Program-made: the position numbers and the translations under genes
Notes under the pieces: model-generated
What the model saw: only the letters and a program-made list of their open reading frames with translations
Databases searched by the model: none
What the model was told of the DNA's origin: nothing
In this document: positions 52,301 through 64,000 of the stretch, one piece after another
Layout: each line of letters starts with the position of its first letter
Position numbering within the stretch: the stretch's first letter is position 1
Origin: Phallusia mammillata
Lineage: Eukaryota; Chordata; Ascidiacea; Phlebobranchia; Ascidiidae
DNA: 64,000 nucleotides
Direction of reading: 5' to 3'
NCBI GenBank assembly: GCA_003260075.1
Contig: QLIY01000164.1
Coordinates: 115,980-179,979, forward strand

Positions 52301-55300
52301 TTTATCAAATGAACTACAATACAACGCGAAAACTTTGCAACATTTTTGAGGCAGTTCGGTGCATCCCAGGAATGATAAAAAGATTTATGTAAAGCGATCC
52401 TTTCAAATGGCCGCGTTGACAAGTCCAAATATGTATCTTATATAGGCTGTAATAAATTTTCATTGCTCAACATTTGTTGTTTTTTAGGTTGGTCCACGAA
52501 AACATTTTTGTATTGAAACGGCTTGCAGTACCAAAAAGGTTGCGACCCCCGGTCCTCATTTTACAAAATTCCAAACTCTTACTTAGGTATTGCACCAGTA
52601 ATGTCTCCACTCGTCTCCAAATGTTTGGCGTATTTGTAGTAAGTGGATCGGAGGTTAATTCGGTCGTGTTGCTCGGCTGTGTCCAGCGCCTGTCAATCAA
52701 AGACCCCCCCCCCCCCCCCCGCCTGTCAATCAAAGAAAGAGAGTAAAACGCCCCGCCCTATTACGCCACCTGAACGCACGTCATACCTTTTTCCATTCTC
52801 CAATCGCTTGGTAGAACACATTTAGCAAGTCGTACCTGCCACAATTGATGTACAACTTTTCTGCCTCGTCCTGTGAAATTTAAAATACATACGTCATCAT
52901 GAGTCGTCAAAAATTCGTGTTAATCTCATGTTCTGTTGGTAGACTGGAATCGTGGGATATTTGTTAGCCTAATGTTTTTGGGGATAGACTGCGTTAGTTT
53001 ATTTGAGATGCCGGATAAAATGAACATAACATTTTACATTATTTTATTACTGTTGGGAAATATTACAGTACTTTAATTAAACAAAAGCCTACATTTTTTA
53101 ATATGTTACAAATTATTACAAATTAAATAAGTGTCTATACAATTGTATGAAGAAAAACAGTTTTGTACGCCCCCCCCCCGACTGGATTATTTTATTTGAT
53201 ATGGCTCTGTGCGATGCCGCATAAAATTAAATTAATATTTTGCACTATTTTATGACTGTTGGTATATATTTGCTGTACTTTAATTAAACAAATTCATTTT
53301 TTAATATGTTACAAATTATTACAAATTAAAAAAGTGTCTATACAATTGTACAAAAAATATAAATCTACGCAACAGATTTCTTTCAAGACCATTCCTACAA
53401 TGGCATTTTAGGAATTACATCAGAGCTAAAAATAACAATCGTTTACGTTCATCCCCAGTTCCAAGGCCAATCTGGCAATCCTCGCGTCTCTTTGCGGTTC
53501 CTTAGCGACTTCCTTTAACGCCCGCGCACCTCTGGCATTTCCCATGTTCGCCAGGCAAACCTTGGCTACGTCCAGTCGTCGGGTTTTCACGCACATTTGT
53601 GCCATGCTCTCCCAAACCGCTGTGCTAAAATTGGAATTAAAGAAACAAGTCGGAAATTACGGGTTCGCCTCAACATACGGGAAATCGCAAAAAATGCACC
53701 AAATGGTGCAAGCCGCCCAGAAATGCAACCACTAGAATTTAAATATTGTGCACGATTTCACGTTATGATCAGCAACATATTTTTTTTACAAAATTTGGAT
53801 TGTTTTATTAAACACTCTCTTTCGAAATACGGTTAGTTTTGCGTCACTGCCCTTTACAACAGAATAAGCATAAAATAGAGAAATAAAACACATGAAGAAA
53901 GTGAAGGATGTTTTATAAACCTTAAAATGTGTAATATGTAACCAAATGCCTTTCTAATAATGTCTTACCCTTTTATAAGTTTAATGGCTTTGAATGCCTC
54001 GTCCATATCCCCTATAGTGAGGTAGTATGAGAAGTCGAGCATTGCCGATATAGAGGCATTATCGCAATCATCCAGACCAACGAAATCCCGCATAGTTTTC
54101 CTATAAACTGACGTCTGCAAGCAAATAAGTCAAATTTTGTTTTATTTTAATACACTCCAATACATTGTTGTGTTTCTAAACTGTAGAACGCACAATTTAG
54201 CATTACACCGTAAATGCAAGCAGTTAATGCTTAAATATTGCAATGGGTAAACTTTACAATCAAAAATTATACACATAATATTTTTGGTAACCAACACGCT
54301 TTTAACACAAATTTAGTAGTAAAACGCTTTAGGGACTGAGCTTATGACAAGGATTGAAAAAAATGATTTCATTCCAACGTCCCCCCCCCCCCGCAAAATT
54401 TGTTTTGAAAGATTACCGGTCCGCAAACTTAAAAGGTTGGGAACCACTGATTTAAACAATCAATAGGCCGTAGATTTTTGTAAAAACACAATATCTGGTT
54501 TAGCAATGGGATAGGCTTGGTGCCCAATGTTCTGTAAGAAGATCACATTAAAACTGTATCAACACTACGTCCAAGGCAGTGGTTCTCAACCCGGTGATTA
54601 TGAACACAAGATGTTACTTACGATTGCCGACTCCCGGTATAAAATTTACAGCTTATAGGGATAAGCAATAGTTAATCAAAGAGACCAACGATTTACTTCC
54701 CTAGCTTTTGAATGATTTTATAAAAAGCTGTACACTACTACGTTCAGATAAGAAGTCTCTGGACTATAGTATTAGTAAACAATATGAGTAAATGCAGAAG
54801 TTGCATTCATTTTAATACATATCCATATTTTCGTTAAATATGGGAATAACATATAATGTGTACCTCTTCGGGTTTTCTTTCTTCATTTTCATCTGCTGGT
54901 GTGTCACGAATCGGTGTTAGTGGTGATACGATCTACAGACATCAGTTATTCGCATCAATAAATCTACTAACTACAGCGAATATACTGATGATTGGATGCA
55001 TTAATGTGACTAAGAATGAAAACTATATGCTCGCACTAAAATGTTGAAGGCTTTTTTATGACTTGTGAAACGCTTAAAGAAAAGTTGCAAATCATATGAC
55101 AAAAGAATAAATGAATTTCTGGTTAAAATGTAACGCAGCTTTAACTGCAAGTGTATGTTGCGACTAAGAACCGATCCTGAACATGGTCAGCCATTTTTGT
55201 AACCTCTTGGTGATTGTTAAATGAAGTTGTTTTTGACTGGTTCTGTCTATTTCATTGTGCGTTTGTACTACATAGCCAACTATTGTTATTAGTAAGCTAA

Positions 55301-58300
55301 CGTGAGTCCTATCCACGGTTTTGGGCACTGATAAAATGTCACGATTTTACCATGTGAGAAAGCAGTGTAAACTACTACATCACTTACGGATTTAGTGAAG
55401 TAGAAATACGGAACTTTATGCCCGACAAGTTGATCGTATTCCATATTTCTTTCGAAAGAGCCTTGCAGCATAAGTCCGTGGTCTTGTGTGGTGAACAGAG
55501 TCACTATCATCACTTCAGCCTGTGAACAGTCAAAACGAATAATATTCTAAACGTTTAAATCACAGCACTTTTAGACTTCATTGGGATTATAGACCTGAAA
55601 ATAAAAATCAATCATATTAAATCGTGCATATCTAACAAGTGCTATCAAAACTTTAAATTTCTGTGGGGATTTTTGATCACTTTGTGTATAGTATTTAAAA
55701 CTTTTCATTTGCAACACACAGAACAAGAGTTGTATGTCGGTCTGGTCTTTTAGTGTCGGGTTCGGGCTTAACGCTAAATCAAACGTACTTGACTTGTGTC
55801 ATTTATACTTGGGATCATTTTGCCGGAATCTTAACTTTCGGACCAAAAAAGTTTTTCTTAAAATTAGGTTCGGGTCTCAATTTAGGACCTGCTAAGCTAA
55901 CACTTCTGTATGAAACTATGGGCCACTTTGAAAGCACAAACTATTCCTCAAACCTGGGGTGGTGGAGTGGAAACGGCGCCTCCAAAGTCGTACTTGGTCT
56001 TCACAGAAAGTGGAGGGTCCGTAATTTGCGCTTCGCACGTCAGCATTCTGCTCTCTGTCGCATCCCAGTGGACACTCGTGGGATATCTACCAGCCACCTC
56101 TGACGCTGCGTCAGCCCGACTCCTAAAGAATGACGGCTGTTAGAAACCACATGGGAAAAATGAACATGTCTCATATCAAAGTAAGGCGATTTGGGCTAGG
56201 TCAAAAACGTTGTTAGTATTATGTAACAACGACATTTTTGCTTACCAAGAGACCTTATGTGGCAACAAGTCTTATTCCCAAGAGCACCAACATAACAAAC
56301 TTAAATAAACGGGTCGTTAAATGACGTACCGGATGTAAAAATAGGCCCCCCCCCCCGTCAAAAACGTTGTTTGTATTATGTAACAACGACATTTCTGCTT
56401 ACCAAGAGACAAGTCTTATTCCCACGAGCACCAACATAACAAACTTAAATAAACGGGTCGTTAAGTGACGTACCGGATGTAAAAATAGGTAAAAACTACG
56501 TTGGGTCGTGAATTTTGGTGTTTGATTCATATTTGAAGCGATCATAAGTTTCCACCTTGCTAAACTTATGAGGAATATTCAACAAGTGACTTAGTCAAAA
56601 ACATATTTGCTTGAACTTAACGTTAAAAAGCCAAAGTACTTTTTATCAAACTTATTTCTTATATCCAATATCTATAAAATCGGTTTATAGCATTTAGCAA
56701 ACTGTACTTTTTAAAGCCGTTTAGAAGTTAAAGCACAAATCAATACATACTTTAGTGTTATTGAAATAGTAATTGAAGTGGTACTTAGTTTTACTCAACT
56801 GTTCAATGTCGGATTTTGGATTCAGATCATTCGTGTATTCGTCCTGGTCGTTTTTACCAGTTGTAAAATCAAAACTTTCCACTTTGTCCAACTCGGTATC
56901 ATAAATATAAACCCTGGAATCGGGAACACCATTATCCTGTGAAAAAAATGAACTTTTTTTAGAAAAAAATTCATGGTGGGTAAATCGACAGCATTGTTAT
57001 TTTTTTGGAAGAGCAAACGGCTCGAAAATTAACAAAGTACAATTTCTAAATTCATATTATCTAGCGACTAAGCTATAGTGTTTTTCCGAAAAAAATAAAT
57101 TTATAAGAAATTTGATTAGTTTTTCCTTAAAAAATGTATATTTGTAGATCATAAGCCTTAAGGGCTATAACTATGAGTCCAAATATAACCATTTATACCT
57201 TCATACAAATAACGGCAACCTTCGAACCATTCCGATTGCAAACAACCATTTGCAAAGATCCAAAATCCTCAATCATGTCAGCCATTGACTTGGTGCTACA
57301 GTGAGGCTTGGCATCTCTACATTGTATAGCAATAAATTAGTTGTTTTGGCTCATTTAGTAGTTATTAGCAACAAGGTTTTTTCAGTTGATTCAGTTTTCA
57401 GCAAATACTCATGCTAGCAGTTTTACAAAAACGGACTGCAAAATTAACAATGTAATTCGGTCACTAAGTTTTGAACCCTGACCAAAGTAACTTAAGTCCA
57501 AGTTTCAACAGTGCTTAATCCTACGTTATCTGGTATTAAACTTTACAATGTTTCATTCCATACAAAAATGTAATCCTACTTTATCTGTTTTAAAGGCAGA
57601 CATACTAAGGTTCCAAGGTGGCTTGATTATTAAAAACATGCTTAATATGAAGTGACACTGTTCAATCATTTCTATTTAAAAATGTTTTAGAGATTGAATT
57701 TGTTGTGTTTTGACTGATTTGCATTACGTTTACCTCCTTGTCAAATCATAAACTCTTATGCATCCGGTGCTTGTTCCGACAGCAAGATAATCACCGGACA
57801 CAGACATTATTGTGGGATCACCTTCACTTTCTTGGAAATGAATCAACTGCTTTACGGTTCCCTAAAAAAAAAACAATTGTGTTTTATGGGGTTCAAACTG
57901 TTTGTCTTAATGTTAGACAGTGCAGATTTTGTGTTACACTAACTTGAAAGTTCCGTGCTTGAATTTTAGTTCTGTCTTTAGAGTCTTTAGGAGATTCAAT
58001 GCAAAACACACTTTGGTCATGAAGAGCGTTCGTATGAGAATCACATTCGAACATTCCTATAAAACAAGGATATATTTTTTTTCAAATGTAAAATATAGAT
58101 TTTGCTTCTGTACCTACCAATATGAGATTGGGACCGTTTTGTGACTTCATACACTGCTAACTGCTTTCCATTCCAAACTGCTACATTTTCCTAAAAAATG
58201 GCAAATCAATGTCAAACAATATTCACTGGACCAATATGAGCAAAAGTTTACAGTACTTTAAAAGAGTTCCATTATTTGCAACAGTTTCAATTCAGGTAGA

Positions 58301-61300
58301 ACGGTGTTTTTTAAAAACTTACGCTTGCTGCAGACATTCCGTTAAACGCCATATCCACATCAAGGTTCATATGTCCCTCCACTTTAATAGTTGTGTCTGT
58401 TGCTGTGTGAGTGGGTGAAATGCCTAAACCTGAAAAATACATATTAAGCCCCACTATGCAAACAAAATATGAAAATTAAGAACGTGATTTGGTGGTGGAT
58501 CCCATTCATAGTTGGACAAAGGCTAATTTTAATCAGATTGGTTACATTTAAAATAGTTTTGTTTAATTCAAAGCTGTTGTATAAACAAAATATGTTTAGC
58601 CCATAAAAAATATTTTAAATCAACGAGATCCAAAAAATTATTTTAGTGCAAGTGGTCCAATAGTGATTCAAACTGGTAGCATTTTACAGAGTTATATGCG
58701 AGAAACCAAATTCAATTAATATTATATAAAGGTGCACCAGGCCACTTTAGGTTCTGTATATTTGGCCCTCAGAGATATAAGTTGCACTCATGGTTTAATT
58801 AAATTTGACAACAATGTGAATCTTTGTCCTTTTGTAAATTAAGTCACCACAAAAATTGAATATCCCTTATTCATGAAAAACAAACATGTTTGTTAAAAAG
58901 TGCACCTGTTAATGTTGATTGCTGTGTTGGTTTGTGGCCTATAAAATCAACTGCTATATGTCTTGGGCCAGTTTGAACTGCAACCATGGTTGCAGACAAT
59001 GCCATTTTTGACTTTTCTTCTGCCAGCACCAATGCTCCTTCTCGTGAACCAATAGCAAGAACAGGATGGCTTAGACACCACTGCCAAATTACAAATAATT
59101 TATATGTATACCCCATACAGACAAAATAATCACCATGCTGTATGGTTGAAATATTTTGGGTCGAAACTTTTGGCAAATATTTATGTCCGTGGCATAAGGC
59201 TACATAGTCATGCCTGTTGATAAACACTCAAGTATTGAGAAACTTAACTTATTAACTCTAATTGCATTTATTTTAAGTTACTTGTGAATCAGGTAATGTG
59301 AATACAGTTCTGATATAAAAGTTCTACAGTTAAGAATAGACAGCATAATAAAAATGCCAAATTAGTTGTTATTTGGGATAATTTAGTGCACGTCAAACCA
59401 CATGGAGTAAAAAAAAGAAATTTATGGATTATGGCATATCTTGCCACCTAGCTAAAATACACATGCGATAACTTCTTTACATTTGTTTGTAAAGACACTC
59501 ATTACATGATTATTACAGGCAAAACAAGTCAATTAACTAACAACCCACAAAAACACTTCACCTTAATCCCACCACAGGGCACATTGATTTTCACAGCAGT
59601 CTGTAGTTTCCATTTGTCTTCTGGCTCAAACTTTCCCTTGCCAACATGTGGAACTGATTTCCAAATTGCAATTCTATTCTGGTCAGTACCTGCTGCAATA
59701 ACTCCTGCAACCATAAATGCACTTCAGATTTTAAACAATAGTTTCGACTGGACAAAGTAATATGCTTCATATGCATCAAAGTTTGTATCATACAGTAAAT
59801 GTTAACAGCAAAAAAAATATGACACAAGCATGTCAAATCTGGTACTTAATGTTAAACACTTGTTGCATGCCTAAGTCCTTTAGCTGAGCAAATACCAGCT
59901 GAAACATTGTTTTGGCTGCTGGATTTTGTCCAAAACTGCAAAACCAACCTTTAAGTTTCAGGCAAGAGACATCAATAATGCATTCTCCCCTTGCAAAACC
60001 GCTTGGTTCATCAAGTAGCAGTGTGTAGTTGTCACCAGAAATAAGGTCCCATAGCCTGAAAAAAGTGTCACATGTAATTTCTTTTTGCCAATTATCAACA
60101 GAAAAACAGAGTAAACTGCCAGGGAATGACACTTGAGGTAAGTCTGCACTTTCTTTTCTTTTTCTGGTCTTTTTTTAACAAATATAATATTTGATACTTT
60201 TAAAACATAAAATTGCTTTTGCTCAAATTTAAAGTTTTGTAAAATTGAACAACATACAAATTTGTTACACATCAAGAGGGTTGGTTAAAGGTTTTTCAAT
60301 ATAATAACAATTTATTTTGACCTTTCTCTCTTTGAACTGCCTTTAATTGAAACACAATTCAACATTTACCTCAGCGATTGGTCAGCTGTAGCTGCGACCA
60401 ACAAACCCGGTGAAGCCCATGCCAGACGAGCGCTTCGCTCTTTTCCACTAAACTTTACACGCTCTTTTTCTTCCACCTGACCATCACTGCTAGCCAGGCA
60501 CTTTACCACCTAATAACACAAAGTAGCATTGTAGAAAATATTCAAATCACATAAAAATATTAATGTGATGACAAGGTAAAAATAATGGAAACAGCACAGT
60601 ATAATTTGACTAGTTAACTTTGGTAACACATTCTACCATTATGAACATAAAGTTTCAAAGTCTAAATCGGAAACATAAATTTGAGCAAGGATATGCTACA
60701 ACAAAAACAATAGAAATTGTTATATTAATAATAAAGATTATAGTAAAAAACATCCAGATATGACCTTAAGCAGACAATAAAAATCAAAAATCAAGACAAT
60801 TTGCAAACTAGATTGAGCATAAGCATATGAATTGTACTACAGCCATGATTAAAAATTATATAGCAATTGTACTAATTACCTGCAAGTCACATGATGCAGC
60901 CACAAGAAAGTCTTTATCATTGCAGTAAAGTAACTGCTGAACTGATGAATCAAGTGTAACTGCTGATGTTCGTACACCCTTCTCATCAATATGATAAACA
61001 ACACCTATAAAGTACATGTACAAACTGTATTTAATTATATATTAATATATATTTAGTATTCTTGATTTATTTACTTGCCTACAAGAAAAATGAGAACAAA
61101 TAAAGTTGATATTAAACATTTTTTCAAAAAACAGAATTTATGTTGGACTTTTTTTAACTACACTTTTGGGGTGAAAATGACATTTTTAAGGTAAAAAAGG
61201 CAAAGTTTGTTCAACATAAACATATTATCAAAACAAAATTATTAACTAAAAAACACAGAGCAATAACAGGCAATTTTAAATTCTAAAATACAAATTAAAC

Positions 61301-62844
61301 TCTTTTACATTTAGGACTATGTGATATATAAAATGTGACTGACCATCAGATGTTCCAACATAAAATGAAAGTCCCTCCTTTCTACCAGATTTTACTCTCA
61401 TTCGAGAATCCATTTTCTGATTTACTTCCAACATGTCAAAAGCACTCTCATCACCACTTATAGCAGCTTTTGCCAAACTTGTCAGTTGCCTACAGGAGTT
61501 CAAACATGTGTTCAATTGTTAAACCATAAGTTGCAGAGTTTGTAAGATTCAATTCTGACTAATTCGTGTTCCTATGAGTCCAATTTAAACTTTCAAGATG
61601 TTTATTTGACTTGTGTCTGAGTTGGAAAAATTATTTTACAATTTTGGCTACCAGTATTTTTGGAAGTCCAACTTCAACTCCCCATAAACCTTTGACTTGC
61701 TGTGACTCAAACTATGCAACCATAGTTAAATAAACAGTACTTACTTCATGTCAATGTCACCTGCTCCATGTGGACCTGGCCGAACAATGCAGTCCGTCAC
61801 TGCAGGTCCTAGATCATGACGACTCAAAGGGTCATGTTGAACTCGTCCACGGGCATCACATTTCCACACAGCAAAAACTCCCTCCTGAGAATTTTTTTGT
61901 CAAATGTGCATTATGTTTAAAGTGTTACATGTACAATGCAATGACCAGAAGGAGGCAAAGGTGTGAAGCTTCAGAAACACTTTTGTCATATAAATTAACT
62001 GCCCATATTGTTTAACCTGTGTCCACATGAGCTATTGTTAAACATAGGTGGTATGCAACTTAGCAAACTTGCTTATTAATATTTTGTATTTACTGTCTTT
62101 GGCAACAGAACTGATAATAGTACTAAATTTTGTTTGGTTGCAGTTGAAAATGCAGTCACCTTATTTCCAGTTACAATTAATTTTGTGTTTTTCTGTGATA
62201 GAATTATGTGCTTTTCTGTGATAATAATCTAAATTACATACTTTATCTCCTGATGCAAGTCTAGTTCCTTGGTTGGTCCATTCTAATGCAGATATGCCTT
62301 TAGTGTGAAGTCTGGGCACTTCATAAAGTTCCTTTTGTTGATCATTCCAAATGAGTATTTCCCCATTTTCCCAGCCAACAGCAACAATCTTTTTCGTAGG
62401 ATGCCATGTAACTGAAGTGGGTGATACTGCTCGTTGCATCAAAACGCCTTGGTGTGCGTTTCCACCCTGAAACACAATTAAAGTTCAAAAGAAATCATAT
62501 ACAATTACATTTATAATTGTTTTTTGTTGGAACACATTTTCATATGCTGTGCATGTAATGGTAAAACATGAATTTTAAACTTATTCAACCAACAAATTAT
62601 GGCACTCAAAGTTGTACAAAAGAAAATGTTGGAAAAAGTGAATTTACACTTTAGTTTTTTTTTCTATTTATCAAATTAGTGGTCAAAAAATACTTACATC
62701 TCTATTATACAATTTTACAATTCCATCTGTTCCACCAGAGAGACTAAAGCAAACGGCCAAAAGGCCCTGTTGATCATGCCAGGACAAACATGCTGCTGAA
62801 GCACTTGGTGGACAGTCCAATTGAAAATCAAAATACAAGGCCAT
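46389..62844 (-). CDS. IFT140: intraflagellar transport protein 140 (IFT-A complex subunit)
   Basis: IFT140 is a core IFT-A subunit needed for retrograde transport and for membrane-protein entry into cilia. I joined 33 exons in one frame (1537 residues; the human protein is about 1460). Exons, 5' to 3': 62844-62698, 62466-62242, 61884-61745, 61489-61344, 61004-60880, 60509-60370, 60055-59949, 59704-59562, 59080-58906, 58429-58323, 58190-58118, 58056-57944, 57861-57734, 57316-57199, 56936-56751, 56136-55954, 55519-55388, 54932-54864, 54114-53969, 53624-53447, 52870-52787, 52689-52583, 52179-52084, 51908-51776, 51312-51169, 50696-50568, 49772-49590, 49277-49174, 49021-48925, 48851-48639, 48340-48174, 47207-47066, 46622-46389. 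The first half is WD40-type propeller sequence (for example [20 protein letters not shown]). From about 54114 it is TPR-like helical repeats with near-invariant family stretches such as [43 protein letters not shown] and [13 protein letters not shown]. The C-terminus is acidic (DDMDDDDE). Two acceptors border C-tract duplications but the frame is intact. Confidence 0.96.
47315..47643. mobile_element. non-autonomous hAT-like element in an IFT140 intron
   Basis: Inverted ends AAGTGTTTCTTAACC and GGTTAAGTACCCCTG; perfect 8-bp target duplication ATCTAAAT at 47307-47314 and 47644-47651. It sits in the intron between exons 48340-48174 and 47207-47066. Confidence 0.85.
51298..51438. repeat. duplicated splice-acceptor region of IFT140 with a C10 tract
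   Basis: Copy 1 51298-51367 covers the first 15 nt of exon 51312-51169 and its acceptor; C10 at 51369-51378; copy 2 51379-51438 is the same sequence minus 10 nt. The transcribed strand therefore meets a decoy acceptor followed by G10 before the real one. Confidence 0.95.
52688..52736. repeat. duplicated 16-bp acceptor segment of IFT140 with C17
   Basis: GCCTGTCAATCAAAGA occurs at 52688-52703 and 52721-52736, separated by 17 C. The left copy is the acceptor of exon 52689-52583. Confidence 0.95.
52987..53355. repeat. old, diverged duplication around a C10 tract
   Basis: Left copy about 52987-53165, C10 at 53170-53179, right copy about 53180-53355. Long shared stretches include TTTTTTAATATGTTACAAAT and GTGTCTATACAATTGTA, with many substitutions and indels elsewhere. 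It is in the IFT140 intron between exons 53624-53447 and 52870-52787. Confidence 0.85.
54381..54455. repeat. C12 tract followed by a hAT-like end fragment
   Basis: C12 at 54381-54392. The following sequence ends in GGTTGGGAACCACTG, the right end of the element family at 18694-19188; the left end is absent. A separate CAGTGGTTCTCAACCC left end occurs at about 54597. Both lie in the IFT140 intron between exons 54932-54864 and 54114-53969. Confidence 0.65.
56200..56489. repeat. 146/133-bp direct duplication separated by C11
   Basis: Copy 1 56200-56345, C11 at 56346-56356, copy 2 56357-56489. The second copy lacks 13 nt (CTTATGTGGCAAC) and has about four substitutions. It lies in the IFT140 intron between exons 56936-56751 and 56136-55954. 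Confidence 0.95.
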
Positions 62845-63816
62845 TGCGAATTTAGGCAACAATTTCTAATATCTCATGTCACAATTTTAGCAAAACCAAC
62901 TGCTTCGACTGTTGTGCAGGAAAGACAAAAAGTAAAACTAAAAAATGAAAAAATCCAAAACGACAAAAAACTGATTTCCCTCAATTTAAAGAAATTACTA
63001 CAGCTACCGTTGTAAACATTAAGTTTTAAATGTATTTATAGTAGGAAACTGATTTGAAAAAATAAAGTACTTATCTGCCTCAAGTACAGTTTATTTTAAT
63101 ATTTCATGTTGTCAAAATACTCGCAAAACATTCTTGTCAATCAACCACTGAAGCGCGTCTTTTCTATTTCAAGCTGTTACGTTAGTCGCTGTAGCGTGAT
63201 ACTTATCCGATATTTTGTTCCATGTAAATATGACCAGAATTCCAACAAAACATTAGTTAATGGTTCTGATCATTGGAATAGGAATAAAACATTGTTCAAT
63301 CATTGTGGCAAAACATTATTCATTTCAGTGTTGTGTGTTATTTAGATTCGTCTCGTCACGTTTAGCGTATTCTGAATCGTTACATTTTCACAGTCGTTTC
63401 TGATTCTGTATCAGAAGTAAAATATTGTTTGAATGGACAAAAATTATGAGCAGAACCGAAGTTTTAAAGCGCAACAAATAACGATTGTCGTATGTAAAAA
63501 AAATGGCATATTATCACATTTTTGCACTAGACACGTAACCGATTCTTGAATACCGTAGTAACACAAGTATCCGATAGCTTATGCAGATCGAATGTTTCGA
63601 AATTTGTGATTACTCAACAAAAAAGTTGAGAACGAAAGGAAAAAAAGATGTCACGCTTCATGATTTGTAAACAAGAAAGTCATGCGTCGTTAACAGGGAT
63701 TTGGTCTGATCTGTCTGCCTCTGCGAATCATGTTCGCTGTTCGTTTCGCGTCAAAGGTGCTTACTCCGATTCGCGGTGTCGTTGCAGTGAAAATTCGAAT
63801 ACAACCCGAAAGAACA
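62845..63816. promoter_or_regulatory. divergent promoter region, IFT140 and the right-edge gene
   Basis: The start codons of two divergent genes are 972 bp apart, so at least part of this region must serve both. There is no obvious TATA box. A weak half-match to an RFX X-box (ATACCGTAGTAAC, 63550-63562) is present; ciliary genes are commonly RFX targets, but the left half fits poorly. Confidence 0.5.
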
Positions 63817-63905
63817 ATGGCTTTTAGCAGAAATTCTGGAAACGAAGTCGACGGCGATGAATGCATGTCCAGCTACAATTACGTTTTTAAACCAGATTTG
63901 CTCAA
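63817..63905 (+). CDS. first coding exon of an unidentified gene, continues past the right edge
   Basis: ATG at 63817 in a good context (AACAATGG) opens 29 codons and two bases, followed by a consensus donor GTAAGT at 63906. The peptide is acidic and Ser/Asn-rich, then SSYNYVFKPDLL. I do not recognise it. It starts divergently from IFT140. Call rests on start context, donor and position only. Confidence 0.5.
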
Positions 63906-64000
63906 GTAAGTGCATTTGATTTCTTGCTTGCAGTTGAACTGTTCATATACAACATGGCAAAATTGTGTTTTAGTTAAATGTTTTTGCTACATAGTTTCTC

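Noticed and set aside
56122..56136. IFT140 acceptor at 56122
   Set aside because: It would enter in phase 2 while the preceding exon ends in phase 0. The acceptor at 56136 keeps the frame.
1..64000. CRISPR arrays, bacterial operons or integrated bacterial DNA
   Set aside because: No regularly spaced repeats and no bacterial gene organisation; every supported gene is spliced or receptor-like in animal style.

Overview
This window is eukaryotic genomic DNA, most likely from a tunicate (sea squirt, Ciona-like). The evidence is compact AT-rich introns with canonical GT-AG borders, a full 33-exon IFT140 gene with metazoan-like sequence, and an invertebrate-chordate style array of rhodopsin-type receptors. 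There are no bacterial-type operons, no CRISPR array and no tRNA or rRNA gene that I can support. The species call is inference.

Layout. (1) 30-3687, plus strand: the last six exons of a gene whose 5' part lies outside the window. They encode a Ser/Pro-rich, disordered-looking C-terminal tail. (2) 7650-44379: an array of eight related seven-transmembrane receptors. R1-R4, R6 and the broken R5 are on the minus strand; R7 and R8 are on the plus strand. Seven of the eight first exons could be located (R5's is broken). Each is a 58-64 nt signal-peptide exon ending in phase 1, followed by one large exon holding the ectodomain and all seven helices. (3) 46389-62844, minus strand: IFT140, the intraflagellar transport complex A subunit, reconstructed in phase over 33 coding exons (1537 residues). 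(4) 63817 to the right edge, plus strand: the first coding exon of an unidentified gene divergent from IFT140, with a short shared promoter region.

The receptors have TM motifs closest to the relaxin-receptor/LGR branch of class A (ADxLMGVYL near TM2, SxxVSVTTL in TM3, FxxIVxTDxxCWVPxS in TM6, NSAxNPxLYS in TM7). They lack leucine-rich repeats. Instead they have a short secreted-type ectodomain with six spaced cysteines and a second extracellular loop of about 94 residues with three conserved cysteines. I do not recognise them as a named family. R5 is a pseudogene: a run of ten C shifts its frame before TM6, and its signal exon is split by an insertion.

Between the genes are at least eight short non-autonomous hAT-like elements with matching terminal inverted repeats and 8-bp target duplications (one nested in another), tRNA-derived SINEs, and a decayed LINE reverse transcriptase fragment. 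The most unusual signal is a set of 14 G or C homopolymers of 10-61 nt in AT-rich DNA. Seven of them separate two direct copies of a neighbouring 16-180 bp sequence. Where the ancestral state can be read (R5 signal exon, two IFT140 splice acceptors), the new copy lies 3' of the C tract on the plus strand. This looks either like a real C-tract-linked templated duplication process or like a systematic sequencing/assembly effect; divergence between copies and the single paralogue-anchored insertion favour the first.
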